A DNA stretch of 64,000 nt from Rhizomys pruinosus (taxonomy: Eukaryota; Chordata; Mammalia; Rodentia; Spalacidae). The stretch is taken from assembly GCA_009823505.1 (NCBI GenBank), contig VZQC01009975.1, positions 756,475 through 820,474 on the forward strand, read 5' to 3'. Below, one piece after another: positions 35,549-47,340 of the stretch. The position numbers were made by a program, and so were the translations under genes. The notes beneath the pieces were generated by a model. That model did no database searches, was not told the origin of the DNA, and saw only the letters and a list, made by a program, of their open reading frames with translations. Position 1 is the stretch's first letter; every line of letters starts with the position of its first letter.

Positions 35549-38500
35549 TTCATAGGGATACCATTCGTCCTTTGTTTTTCTGGGACTGTGTTACTTCACT
35601 CAGCATGATGTCTTCTACCTCCAGCCATTTTTCTGCAAAGCTCATGATGTCGTCTTTCTTTACTGCTGCATAGAACACCATTGTGTAGATGTACCACATT
35701 TTCTCTATCCACTCATCAGTTGAGGGGCATTTGGGTTGGTTCCAGCTCCTTGCTATTGTGAAGAGAGCTGAAATAAACATGGCCATGCACATATCTCTGC
35801 AGTGGGGTGAGTCTTGAGGGTACATGCCTAGGAGTGGTATGGCTGGGTGGGGTGGCAAGTTCATTCCAAGTCTTCTAAGGGTTCTCCACACTGCTTTCCA
35901 TAGTGGCTGTACCAGTTTACATTCCCACCAGCAGTGAATGAGTGTTCCCCTTTCCCTACAACCTCTCCAGCACTTGGTATTATTTGTTTTCTTGATCCTA
36001 GCCAGTCTTATTGGAGTAAGATGATATCTTAAAGTGGTTTTGATTTGCATTTCCTTAATGATTAGTGATGTTGAACACTTCTTAAGGTGTTTCTCAGCCA
36101 TCTCTAATTCCTCACTTGTGAAGTCTCTGTTCAGCTCTTTGCTCCATCTATTGAGTGGGTCATTTGTTTTCTTTTTTCTTTGTTTTTTGAGTAGTTTATA
36201 TATTCTGGAAATCAATGCTTTGTCAGATGTATCTGCAGTGAAGGTTTCCTCCCACTCTGTGGGATTTCTCTTCACTTCCTTGATTGTTTCTTTTGATGTA
36301 CAGAAGCTTTTGAGTTTGATGAGGTCCCATTTGTCAATTGTCGACCTTAATTCTTGTGCAGCTGCTGTCTGATTTAGGAAGTCTTTTCCTACACCTATGT
36401 CTTGTAGTCTGCTGCCAACTTTTTCTTCTATTGCCTTCAGAGTTTGGGGTTTCACATTGAGGTCTTTGATCCTTCTGGAGTTGACTTTTGTACAGGGCGA
36501 GAGGTGGGGGTTTAATTTCATTCTTCTACAAGTGGTGATCCAGTTTTGCCAACACCACTTGCTGAAGATGCTTTCTTTTCTCCATTGTGTTTTCTTGGGC
36601 CCCTTTATCAAATATGAGGTGGTGAAATTGTATGTGCTCAGGTTTGGATCTTCGGTTTTGTTCCATTGGTCAATGGGTCTGTTTTAGTGCCAGTACCAAG
36701 CTGTTTTTTTGACTATAGCCCGGTAGTATAGTTTGAAGTCTGGTATAGAGATCCCCCCTGTGTAGCTCTTTTTGCTCAGGGTTGTTTTGGGTATTCGGGG
36801 TCTTTTGTTTTTCCAAATGAATTTAAGGACTTTTTTTCCCAAGCTTGTGAAGAAACTCGGGAATTTTGATTGGAATTGCGTTAAATCTATACAAGAGTTT
36901 GGGTAGAATGGATATTTTTACAATATTAATTTTCCCAATCCATGAGCATGGGAGGTTTTTCCATCTTCTAATGTCTTGAATTTTTTTCTTTAAAGGTTTA
37001 AAATTTTTATTGTAGAAATCTTTGGTGTCTTTGGTTAGGTTTGCTCCTAGGTATTTTATTGTTTTTAGGCTATTGTGAGTGGGAAGGTCTCTTTGAATTC
37101 TTTCTCTACTTGCTTGTTCTTGGTGTACAGAAAGGCCATTGATTTTTTAAGGTTAATTTTGTATCCTGCCACTTTGCTGAAGCTGTTAATCATTTCTAGG
37201 AGTTTTCTGGTGGAGTTTTTAGCATCCCTTATGTAAACAATCATATCATCAACAAATAGGGATAGCTTGACTTCCTCTTTTCCAATTAGTACTCTTTTAA
37301 CTTCCTTTTCTTGCCTTATTGCTATAGCAAGTGTTTCAAGCACTATGTTGAAGAGGAGTGGTGACAGGGGGCAGCCTTGCCGAGTTCCTACCTTTAAAGG
37401 GAATGTTTATGTCATTTCCCCATTTAGGATTATATTGGCTGTGTGTTTCCTGTATATGGCTTTGATTACATTGAAGAATGATCCCTTCAACCCAATTCCC
37501 TCTAGGACTTTAAGCATGAAGGGATGCTGGATTTTGTCAAAGGCTTTTTCAGCATCAGTTGAGATGATGGTGTGGTTTTTGACTCTCATTCCATTTATGT
37601 GTTTGATGATGTTTATTGATTTTTGTATGTTGAACCATCCCTGCATCTCTGGTATGAATCCAACTTGGTCATGGTGGATAATCTTCTTGATGTGGGTCTG
37701 TATGCGATTTGCCAGTATCCTGTTTAGAATTTTGGCATCTGTGTTCATTAGGAAGATGGGTCTATAATTCTCCTTTTTAGTTGTATCTTTGCCTGGTTTT
37801 GGTAATAGAGTGATGCTGGCTTCATGGTTCAGTAATAATGGTTGTAGGTCTTTTTGAAATGTTTTATAGAATTCTGCCATGAAACCATCTGGGCCTGGGA
37901 TTTTTTAGTTGGGAGGTTTCTTATTACATCTTCAATTTCTTCATGTATTATGGGTCTGTTTAAGCTGTTGATCTCTTCTTGGTTGAGCTTTGGGGATTGC
38001 CAGGATTTCAGATACTCATCCATTTCTTCTAGGTTATCAAACTTGGTAGAGTATAGATTTTTGAAGTATTCCCGTATGATTTTCTAGATCTTTTCCTTGT
38101 CTGTTGTGATATTTCACTTTCCATCATGGATTGTATTGATTTGGAGTTGTTCTTTCTTTCTTTTGGTTAACTGGGCTAGAGGTCTGTCTATCTTGTTTAT
38201 TCTTTCAAAGAACCAACTTTTGGCTTCATTGATTTTTTGTATTGTTTTCTTTGTTTCTATTTCATTGATTTCTGCTCTGATTTTTGTTATTTCTTCCTGT
38301 CTGTTGCGTTTAGGGTTCATCTGTTGTTGCCTCTCAAGTGCTTTTAGCTGTAGTGTTAGATCATTCACTTGTGCTCTTTCTGTTTTTCTAATGTAGGCAC
38401 CCAGGGCTATAAACTTCCCTCTTAGGACTGCTTTTAAGGTATCCCATAGGTTTTGTTGTGTTGTATTGTCATTGTCATTCAGTTCCAGGAATGCTTTTAT

Positions 38501-39056
38501 TTCTTTCTNAAATTATTTCAAGCTTTTTGTATTTTTGGAGGTTTCTTCTGTGTCCCAGCATGTGGTCGATTTTGGAGAATGTTCCTTGGTGTGCTGAGTA
38601 GAAAGTGTATTCTTTGGTATTAGGGTGGAATATTTGGTAGAGGTCTATGAGGTCCATTTGGTGTATCATATCATTCAGTTCAGATGTCTCTCTGTTTATT
38701 CTTTGTCCTGTCGAACTGTCTAACACTACAGCTAAAAGCACTTGAGAGGAAACAAAAGATGATCCCTAAATGCAACAGACAGGAAGAAATAACAAAAATC
38801 AGAGCAGAAATTAATGAAATAGAAACAAAGAAAACAATACAAAAAATCAATGAAACCAAAAGTTGGTTCTTTGAAATAATAAACAAGATAGACAATACTC
38901 AGTGGGGTATTGAAGTCCCCTACTATGAGTGTACTGGGTTTAGTGTGTGACTTGTGGTCCTGGATAATTGTCTTTATAAAGTTTGGTGCACCAGAGTTTG
39001 AGGCATATATATTCATAATTGTGAAATCTTCTTGGTGAATTTTTCCTTTGATAAAA
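35549..39056 (-). pseudogene. L1 ORF2 pseudogene (EN, RT, C-terminal domain)
   Basis: The longest piece is the C-terminal 353 codons at 35,550-36,611, ending with '[18 protein letters not shown]'. The RT is at 37,065-37,880. The first catalytic Asp is kept in '[12 protein letters not shown]', and the second motif reads FVDD where L1 normally has FADD. A segment of the fingers equivalent to '[17 protein letters not shown]' is deleted in frame (between LLLN and HEASIT). A single in-frame stop follows 'ILNGEMT'. Endonuclease pieces lie at 38,475-38,741 and 38,894-39,056. Not functional. Confidence 0.85.
38186..38893. repeat. Inverted duplication of the L1 EN-RT linker
   Basis: 38,719-38,893 (plus sense) is a reverse-complement copy, about 95% identical by eye, of 38,186-38,361 (minus sense). 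They are separated by about 360 bp that includes the N. It sits exactly inside the endonuclease reading of the minus-strand L1. Confidence 0.85.
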
Positions 39057-40450
39057 ATCTGGCTTTTAACATATCACAAAGTGACAGTCATCAAACCATA
39101 CTGTATTGTTATAAAACTAGTCACATAGGACAGCGGAACAGAATCCCTTGAATTCTTAGTAGGATAGAGAAAGCCTATAAAAACAGCCTGGTACTGGCAC
39201 AAAAACAGACCTGTTGACCAATGGAGCAAAACTGAATATCCAAACCTGAGCACATACAATTTCAGCCATCTCATATTTGACAAGGGGGCCAAGAAGATAC
39301 AATGGAGAAAAGACAGCAATCTTCAGCAAGTGGTGTTGGCAAAACTGGATCACCACTTGTAGAAAAATGAAATTAAACCCCCACCTCTTGCCTGTACAAT
39401 TGTCAACTCCAGATGGATCAAAGACCTCAACGTGAAACCCCAAACTCTGAAGGCGATAGAAGAAAAAGTTGGCAGCAGACTACAAGAACATAGGCGTGGG
39501 AAAAGACTTCCTAAATCAGACAGCAGCTGCGCAAAAATTAAGGTTGACAATTGACAAATGGGACCTCATTAAACTCAAAAGCTTCTGTCCATCAAAAGAA
39601 ACAATCAAGGAAGTGAAAAGAAATCCCACAGCGTGGGAGGAAACCTTCACTGAAGAAACATCTGACAAAGCATTGATTTCCAGAATATATAAACTACTCA
39701 TATAACAAAGAAGGAAGAAACAAATGACCCACTCAATAGATGGAGCAAAGAGCTGAACAGAGACTTCACAAGTGATAAATTAGAGATGACTGAGGAACAT
39801 CTTAATAAGTGTTCAACATCACTAATCATTAAGGAAATGCAAATCAAAACCACTTAAGATATCATCTCACTCTGATAAGACTGGCTAGGGTCAAGAAAAC
39901 AAATGATACCAAGTGCTAGAGGGGTTGTGGGGAAAGAGGAACACTCATCCACTGCTGGTGGGAATGTAAACTGGTACAGACACTATGGAAAGCAGTGTGG
40001 AGAACCTTGGGAAGATTTTGAATGAACTTGCCACCTGACCCAGCCATACCACTCCTGGGCATGTACACTCAAGACTCACCCCACCGCAGAGATACATGCA
40101 TGGTCATGTTCATTACAGCTCTCTTCACAATAGCAAGGAGCTGGAACCAACCCAAATGCCCCTCAACTGATAAGTGGATAGAGAAAATGATGTACATCTA
40201 CACAATGGAGTTCTATGCAGCAGTAAAGAGAGATGACATTATGAACTTTGCAGGTAAATGGCTGGAGCTAGAAGATATCATGCTGCATGAAGTAACAGTC
40301 CCAGAAAAACAAATGATGAATGGTATCCCTCATCTTTGGATGCTAGCACCATTTACCTAATTGTATGGCAAACAGCAATGCCAATGTGATGTGAAAACAC
40401 CTGTGCTCTTATATTGCAAAAACCCTTAAAATATAAACATAGAAAAAAAA

Positions 40451-41187
40451 GAAATTATTCTGAGTCATTTACAGGAAAAGTTAATGCCAGCTGTCCCACA
40501 AGAAATACTAACCCATTTTAAACAGTTTAGGCCTACAAAGCCCCACCTTCCACTCTGTTGCTGGGTAAGTTTTTTATCACGTTTCTCAAAGGAGTCCTCC
40601 CCCGTTACGCTGCTACCCCATCTTCCCACTGAATTTCCTCCAGGACTTTAGCTGCTTCTTCATATATTAAATTATCAGTCACCAATTTGTTGGTACAAAT
40701 TTATCAAGATGTTGAGCCAAAATAATCTCTTAATAATCAGCTTTATTGTGTGATCATTGAGGTAGCTAAGTTTTCTCACTACCCCAGGTGTCAAATCAAT
40801 AAGATGATACAACAATTTAATTACAGGGCTTTAAAAAGAAGAAAGAAAAATCTACAACCACCGTCACAAAATTCAACATCCATTTCCAAAAATTTATAGA
40901 TCAGTTGGTTAGAAAGTCAGTGAGGACAGAGAAACACAAAGCAAACCAAAATATCGGAAACTTTATCTAATTGATGTTTGTAGAACATTCCATAAAAACA
41001 TCATATTACACAATCTCATTGAATGTAAAAGGCTCACTGGTACAGAGTATGTTACAAAGACTTTAGTAAACCTTAGTAAATTTGCAAGGATTTCAAGATG
41101 AAAGTATGATTTACCACTCGAATGATCTTAAATTGCTAAGCGGTAATAAAAAGATATCTTTAAAGAACCCCCAAATATTTGGAAACC
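40451..41187. other. No gene recognised
   Basis: AT-rich; nothing assignable. Confidence 0.4.
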
Positions 41188-41199
41188 AAATAACACTTT

Positions 41200-41407
41200 T
41201 TTTCTTTTATGTGCATGAGTGTACTGTCTGCATGCAGGTCTGTGCACCCATGTCGTGCAATGGTTTGGAGATCAGAAGAGGGTGTCGGATTCCCCTGGAA
41301 CTGGAGTCAAAGATGGTTCTCAGCTGCCATTTATGTGCTGGGGATTGAACCCGTGTCCTCTGCAAGAGAGTGGGGGCTTTTAACTGCTACTCCATCTCTC
41401 CAGCCCC
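41200..41407 (-). mobile_element. B3-type SINE
   Basis: Minus strand, no internal duplication ('aactggagtcaaagatgg'). Short TSD AAATAACAC at 41,188-41,196 and 41,409-41,417. Confidence 0.9.
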
Positions 41408-41892
41408 AAAATAACACATTTTTAAATGAAACATTGAGCAAAAACATATGGTGGGGCCTCTCCCATTCTGAGCTAGAATTTTGACTGGCTTGATGTTATA
41501 CAAGTCTTGTTCAAGTAACCACAGATCCTGTGAGTTGATGTCGGTATTTCACAGTCCTCCTTCCCATCCACTGGGTATTACATTCTTTTCATCTTCTCTT
41601 CTGTGAAGTTCTGGATGGCAGGAGATGGAAACAGATAACCTGAAACTGAGCATTCAGTGTTCTTTGTACTGGGTACTCTCACCTCTCCTGGGTCTCTGTA
41701 CTAACCACTACCCCTTCCAAGAAGAAGCTTCTCTAACCAAAGTTCAGAACAGCATGAATCTATGTATAAAGTTATAAAAATTTAGAATGTACTTTGACAG
41801 CATGACCATATAGCAAAACAACAACAGTAAGTTTCTCTGGTAGGGCCCAATATCTCCCCAGCCATGGGTTTTTTTACATAGTTTAAAGTCAT
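41408..41892. other. No gene recognised
   Basis: Nothing assignable. Confidence 0.4.
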
Positions 41893-42110
41893 GGGGTTGG
41901 AGAGGTGACTCACCAATTATGAGCACTGGCTGCTTTTGCAGAGGACCTGGGTTCAGTTCCCAGCACTGGCCTGTCCACTAACAACTGTCCTTACTCCAGT
42001 TCTAGGGGATCCCATGACCTCTTCTGCCCTCTGTGAGCATTGCTTGCACTATTTGGTGCACTTACATACATGCAGGCAAAACACTCCTACACACAAAATG
42101 AAAGTAATTA
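41893..42110 (+). mobile_element. B3-type SINE
   Basis: Head 'ggggttggagaggtgactca', tail 'cacacaaaatgaaag'; diverged. Confidence 0.88.
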
Positions 42111-42652
42111 AGTAAGGTACAATTCACAAAACTCCTCCTGTGGATCAGGACTCATATACACTCAGAAAGTGATTGGCTGCCCTCATAACCACTATCCCAT
42201 CACTGTTGGGCAGATTTTGCTAGCAGGTCAGTTTTATAGCTTTCAAGGTCCAGTGCTGAGTAACTGATTATTTTATCACCAAGTAACCTGCATAGCACCT
42301 CTGGCCCTTTTTAAGATAGCCAGCAGAGAAACTGTTTCAGTTCAAGGTTGGTTTCTCTATATCCAGTATCTAAAGTAAAGGGGAGTCCTCAGCAACATGG
42401 TCTTACCATCTGGTACTCATGGATCACCAAGAGCAATAGACTGTATTTTTTGGGGTGCTTCTGGAACCTCCTTGACCAATCATTTATAAGGAGGTAACCT
42501 GTCTCTAGGACTGAGATTTTCATTTACTACTAATGTTTTCTAGGAGCAGCATTGTCCATCTATGCAGGGCACTTCTGTCTAATACTTTTTCTGCAGCTGA
42601 ACATAGATGCATCTAGTCTTGATAGAAGTTTTGAAATGAAATCAGTGTGCAC
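42111..42652. other. No gene recognised
   Basis: Nothing assignable. Confidence 0.4.
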
Positions 42653-43022
42653 TGTGCTGGATAGCTTCAGTTGTCCACTTGACATACCTGGGAAGATGGA
42701 ATCTCAACTGAGGAAATTCCTAAATTTCATTGGCCATGTCTGTGAGGCATTTTCTTTATTGTTATGTAGGCGATGCCATCCCTTGGCAAGTGGTCCTGAG
42801 TTGTATAAGGAATCAACCTGAGCTAAGACCAGAGGAGCAAGCCAGTAAGCAGCATCCACCACGGTCTGTTGCTCATCTCATGCCTCTAGCTTCCTGCCTG
42901 AGCTCCTGCCCTGGCTTCCCTCATGAAGGACTGTACTGTAAGGTCAAATAAACCCTTTCCTCCTCAAAATGATTTTTGGTCATGATATTTTATCACAGCA
43001 ATAGAGAAGCCAAGCCAGGACA
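42653..43022 (+). mobile_element. ERVL-MaLR-like solo LTR
   Basis: Starts TGTGCTGG and ends GCCAGGACA (TG...CA). Polyadenylation signal AATAAA near 42,947 ('gtcaaataaaccctttcctc') sits at the place expected in rodent MaLR LTRs. 5-bp flanks TGCAC and TGTAT are only partly alike, as expected for an old copy. Noncoding; frames of 73-89 codons are chance. Confidence 0.7.
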
Positions 43023-43952
43023 TGTATTAAATATATAATTGTTCTCTGAATAATCACTGAGTAAATTTTTATGTAGCAATATGTTTTAATCTAATGGATA
43101 GCAAGCCCAGGCATTTGTAAATGTCAGAAAAATACATTCTTACTTCAATTATGAAGCTGCATACACAGGTGCTAAAAGCCTAATTATAGGGATTTCACTT
43201 ACTTCCAGTGCAAACAATTGGATAATTAGAGAAATGGATGAAATTTTAAAAGTGTTCTGAGATGCAGCATCATCCAAGATTTATTTTCAGAAAGTTAAAG
43301 TGCTTGGTTTGTTTTCCAAAATGTTTGGTCAGACAAAGAAGACTTGTGATATTAACAAAGTGAATTCAGAAAATGTCCTTCCCTGCAATACAAAAATGTC
43401 ACTAAGTGGATTTTTCGAGCAGTTACAGTATATGTGGAAACTTCCTAATTAGCTGATGAATCTTTTTGTTAAAACTTATTAGACAGGCCTTATGAAACAT
43501 TCTTCTACAATGTTTCAAGAAGCTGGCTTCCAATGTGCTTTATTTATCTACTGAAATGCGAGTGTGTTTCTATTCTATAAGCCTATTGCCCTGAGTAAGA
43601 CAACCAGACCCATTCTTCAAATGAGGGAAGGTGGTTGCTATGTTTTCAACTGATTGGCTAATAATTTCTCTTCAGCTCTAGGAGACTGGAGGTCTATTCA
43701 TGTATTTGAATATGGTAAACTAAACAGGACTGCCTTCCAACAGATAGGAGCTTCTTCCCATGATCAGTTGTCTGCCTGCCTAAGTTCATCACAGCTGAGC
43801 CTGTCAGTTATTCACACCCAAGTAAGGAAGAAAGGGACAGAGAGACTCATGAAACCCTGGCTTCAGAGTCCAGCCATACCTCCCAACCAACCAGTTGCCC
43901 TACTAGGACATGTCATGGAGGCAAGGCTAAGGGTGGGAAAGGAAGGGGCAGA
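43023..43952. other. No gene recognised
   Basis: No assignable repeat. A 115-codon frame at 43,654-44,001 runs into the hairpin and has no recognisable domain. Confidence 0.4.
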
Positions 43953-44003
43953 TGTTATTTACATCTGGACCCCAAACTCCTTGGGGTCCAGATGTAAATA
44001 ACA
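43953..44003. repeat. Perfect hairpin, 23-bp arms, 5-nt loop
   Basis: Arms 43,953-43,975 and 43,981-44,003 are exact reverse complements, with loop ACTCC. The base of the stem is AT-rich (TGTTATTTACATC) and the top GC-rich (TGGACCCCAA). There is no following T run and the loop is short for a microRNA precursor. Confidence 0.95.
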
Positions 44004-44817
44004 AGAAACAAAATGAAAATCATCTCCCAAGCTTGATACTTGATGTTTTGTCATTTTAATCCTTAAAGTTAAAGCAAAGCAAATCTCGGCACCAGGTGAA
44101 GGGAGAGAGTACATGAGGTACAGCCTATGAGGGAAAAGGTCATTGAAAAACTATGTATATTTCCTCAAAAGCTGTTCATGAAATGGGACACATGATCCTA
44201 TGCGGCCTGCAGCCAGATGAGCACAGGGCTCATCTGTGAGGCAGAGAAAAACAGGTCACCGTGGAGCAAAACAAGTCTTGACCTTTGTCATGAATGAGAG
44301 AGAGAAGGAAGAGCTGGCTGGGTAGTGGCGAGATCATTTTATAAAGTTTGTGGATTTTCAGTTCTAAGAATGTGAAAATGATCTAATCGCAATGAAATAT
44401 TTAAAAGCTTGAAGCAGGAAAGTAACATAAAAAGCTACAATGCAGCAGAGTAATAGACTAAGAAGGATGTGTGGGTCAGACAAGGGCCAGAGAGAGTGAG
44501 CAGTATGAAGAGAAGTGGGAAACTATGCTTGAAGAAGCTGGCAGACTCTCCCTGGGAGGGTGTGCTTCAACCAGCTAGCGCTGCCAGGATTGCACAGGCT
44601 TGTTTAAACGCTTTATTTCTTATCAGTGTTGGGAGTACGTTGTGCATGCATATGATATGTGCATGCATCGTGTGAGCTTGTGGAAGTGCCTGTTATGGTG
44701 CACAGGTGGTCAGAGAACAATGTGCATACAAAAAAACCTCATCCATTCCACTGTGTAATTTATTGATTTCTACCAAATTTGCAGATTTACACAACCTTTA
44801 CATCTCAGTTTTAGAAA
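44004..44817. other. No gene recognised; possible B4 remnant
   Basis: Mostly unassignable. 44,640-44,725 ('gtgcatgcatcgtgtgagct', 'gtgcacaggtggtcagagaa') may be a minus-strand B4 SINE remnant. Confidence 0.35.
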
Positions 44818-44939
44818 CTTTGGGCACGGTGGCACATTTCTTTAATCCCAGCAGGCAGGTCTTTGTGAGACTGAGGCAAGTGGTCTGCATAGTAAGTTCT
44901 AAGCCAGCTGGGCCTGCAGGGAGACCCTGCCTCAATAAA

Positions 44940-44940
<1 letters not shown>
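44818..44940 (+). mobile_element. B1 SINE with rearranged interior
   Basis: B1 sequence with an altered middle ('agcaggcaggtctttgtgag'). Its A-rich tail grows into the microsatellite that follows. Confidence 0.85.
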
Positions 44941-45003
<63 letters not shown>

Positions 45004-45107
45004 AGGAGGGAAGGAAGGAAGGAAGGAAGGAAGGAAGGAAGGAAGGAAGGAAGGAAGGAAGGAAGGAAGGAAGGAAGGAAGGAAGGAAGGAAGGAAGGAA
45101 GGAAGGA
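44938..45107 (+). repeat. (GAAA)n then (GGAA)n microsatellite
   Basis: About 65 bp of GAAA followed by about 105 bp of GGAA, all purine on one strand. Seeded by the B1 tail; it creates spurious Lys/Glu/Gly and Ser/Pro/Phe frames. Confidence 0.97.
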
Positions 45108-46102
45108 CACTCTGGAACACATTAGAAAGCTGCACATTCCTCACTTGCAGCCAGCTCCCCATCTTGTCAGTTTTATATGATCTTTTGAACAAGTTTCACA
45201 ATGTGCATACTTCTGTAAATCATGTTTACAGAGTAGAGAAAAATGTCATATATAGGTGCATTGGGAGTTGTCAGCTCTCCAATAAATTACTCCTGATGTG
45301 AATGTAAGGTTAAAGTCTAAATCGAGTTGGGAGCAGGGGTTGAGGAAAAGACCAGTTATGGGCCAGAGCAGCCATGCTTAAAGGTACATTACTGACTTGT
45401 CCATTGTGTTGAGTTATATGTGGTTAATGCCAGAATTAATAGCTTTTTACGTGAATAATTTCTGGCCTCTACCTTTATTAGACAGACTGTATTTTATTTC
45501 ACATTTTTATGTAAAAGAGGCAACTAATGAAATCAATGAGCGTAACTTATTGTGCAAGAAATATCTATCCATAACAAATCTAAACACAAATTTATGTATT
45601 AAATTTAGTTGTTTTCTTCTATATTCTGAGTGGCCACTGATAAATGAAGTTTAAGAAAATTAGACTTGTTCAAAAACTGCTCTTGTGGAATAGCGATTCC
45701 CTCATCACAGGTAGCTAAGGAAAGGACAATGTAAATCTTCAGTTTAAGAAGGCCTTAGCTTGTTCAAATAGTAAACTGTGTTATATTACATGGTTTTATT
45801 TATAATATTTTGATATCAATGATCACTTTTAATAAATATAAATGCCAGGGCTCATTTAAAACTAAATGCCAAGACATGTTTAAGTTTGAGACTGGTTAAA
45901 CTATGAGAAGACATTAAACCAATGCTAATTCCAATGACAAACTTATTTTGCTTTGGTTCCTCTAGGGACTGAAATGCACATATAATAAAGCTGTTATTTT
46001 TAAAGAAGAAACATAGTGATTGATTCCTTATTTAAAGCATTTATTGAAAGAATCAAGTGAATGCTAGGAGAGTCAAAATATAAATCACATTAATTCTGAA
46101 TA
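45108..46102. other. No gene recognised
   Basis: AT-rich; nothing assignable. Confidence 0.4.
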
Positions 46103-46262
46103 GACGGCTCAGTAGTTAAGAGCCCTTGCCTCTTACAGAGAACCCACATCCAACAACTGGTAACTCTAGCTCCAGGAGATTTTGTGCCCCTTTCTGGCCT
46201 CTCCAGGAACCCACATGCGTATACACAGACACTCAAACATGCAAATACAAAAATACAGAAAT
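46103..46262 (+). mobile_element. B3-type SINE, internally deleted
   Basis: 'gacggctcagtagttaagag', then 'ggtaactctagctccaggag' and a CATGCAAATAC tail; the middle is shortened. Confidence 0.78.
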
Positions 46263-47059
46263 ATATAAATATCAGTTCTGGAAATAGCAATGAATTCATG
46301 ATTTCTCTGATAATGAAGGGAAGTCTGGTATATGGTCCACACTTGAAGTCTACCACAATAATTTTCCATTTACCAGCAAAATACTCCCTGGGCAATCTCC
46401 TTTCTTGTTAGTGTCTCTGCAGTCTCACTCTAATTCTTTCTAAAACATGAATGACAGCCCACAAAAATTCACACACCTACATAGCTCCTCACCTTATGAA
46501 TATTTGTTAGCTCCTGCTAGTAATTACTCATTTCATTCTACAGTCCCTGGGAAGTGGCTTCAGTGCAGGAAAGCAGTACAGATGGCTGGTTTCTTTCAAA
46601 CACTGACCTACACCAAATGCCAGACTCTGTGCGTAAAATGCTTCATGAGAAGAGTTCCCCTAGAGCTGTTTTGAAGTTTCTCTAATTGAGTTTAAAATGT
46701 CACAGTGCTGTAAAGCTCACATGCTAATCTTGTCTTTATTGTCTCCATGCCAAACAAGAGCTTTGACTTTTCAGGCTGCAGAGATGACTCAGGGTAAGAG
46801 AACTTGCTGCAGGAATAGGAAGTAATTCTTCAAAATGGAGGAAAACACTGATGAGCCAATCAAAGAAGAGGAAAATATGTCAATGAGCAGTTTGCAGTCA
46901 GTGTAACAGAAGCTACCTTTCCATATGTGAAAAGAAAAGCTTTCAGGTTGAGCCATCTTCTGAATGGTTTGCTATAAGGTGTCTGCCAATTAAATTTAGC
47001 TTGCTGTATAACTATGCAATACTAGATTGACAGAGTGTAGTGATTTACAGCATGCAGCA
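46263..47059. other. No gene recognised
   Basis: Nothing assignable beyond a possible SINE head fragment at about 46,770-46,815 ('ggctgcagagatgactcagg'). Confidence 0.4.
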
Positions 47060-47340
47060 CTGGCTCTGGATTCATACGTACCTAAGAAAGATAATGAAAG
47101 TAATATCAATTATGTCCTTATTACCAAAAACACAGTCAATGGAGCAAATAGACAAGTGGGACTGTGCCACCCTAATGGGCTTTTGTCACCAAAAGAAACA
47201 ACAGAATGAGCCAGAGTGTGTGGAATGAGGCAATGCTTACAAACATAAATCTGCTAAAGAATTGGTATTCAATATAAATACCAAATTTGCACATTTTAGT
47301 GGCAAAGAACATAACTATCAAACACTGAACATCATCAATG
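47060..47340 (+). mobile_element. Very old L1 ORF2 remnant
   Basis: Contains diverged equivalents of the ORF2 C-terminal region ('aatagacaagtgggactgtg', 'tgtcaccaaaagaaacaaca'). Low similarity, so the limits are approximate. Confidence 0.45.

Larger units (their letters stand above)
35546..39056 (-). mobile_element. L1 LINE fragment (minus), both ends truncated
   Basis: Minus-strand ORF2 from within the endonuclease (39,056) to just short of the ORF2 stop (35,546). There is no 3' UTR, no poly-A and no TSD, and about 75 bp of the host L1 is missing. An inverted duplicate of its own linker is embedded at 38,719-38,893, and an N at 38,509 marks a join. With the plus-strand L1 beside it, it forms inverted arms of about 2 kb. 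Confidence 0.8.
33029..40346 (+). pseudogene. L1 ORF2 (endonuclease-reverse transcriptase) pseudogene, interrupted
   Basis: ORF2p of L1 normally supplies an APE-type endonuclease and a reverse transcriptase for target-primed integration. Here the endonuclease starts at 33,029 ('HLSIITLNINDLNSQIKRH') and breaks at 33,478. Its motif GDFNT reads GEFNT, so a catalytic-site Asp is changed. The linker contains an A run (33,938-33,958) that shifts the frame. The RT runs from about 34,250 ('[18 protein letters not shown]', '[12 protein letters not shown]'). The FADD region near 35,110 survives only in a shifted frame. After the insertion the C-terminus continues at 39,057-40,346. Many stops; dead. 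Confidence 0.85.
33000..40450 (+). mobile_element. L1 LINE (plus), ORF2 to 3' end, broken by a minus-strand L1
   Basis: 33,000-35,545 carries the ORF1-ORF2 spacer and ORF2 from its start through the RT. 39,057-40,450 carries the remainder and a short 3' UTR with an A-rich end. The two parts are collinear apart from about 75 bp missing at the joint, so they read as one element interrupted by the minus-strand L1 piece at 35,546-39,056. The 3' end stops early (about 100 bp of 3' UTR). Confidence 0.75.

Noticed and set aside
35550..36611. 353-codon frame as a functional gene
   Set aside because: It is the C-terminal part of L1 ORF2 with no upstream intact endonuclease-RT and no 3' UTR.
43954..44002. 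microRNA precursor
   Set aside because: A perfect 23-bp stem with a 5-nt loop is shorter and more tightly looped than usual precursors; no supporting evidence in sequence alone.
44706..45192. Frames with long Lys/Glu, Gly/Arg/Lys and Ser/Pro/Phe tracts
   Set aside because: Translations of the (GAAA)n/(GGAA)n tract grown from a B1 tail.
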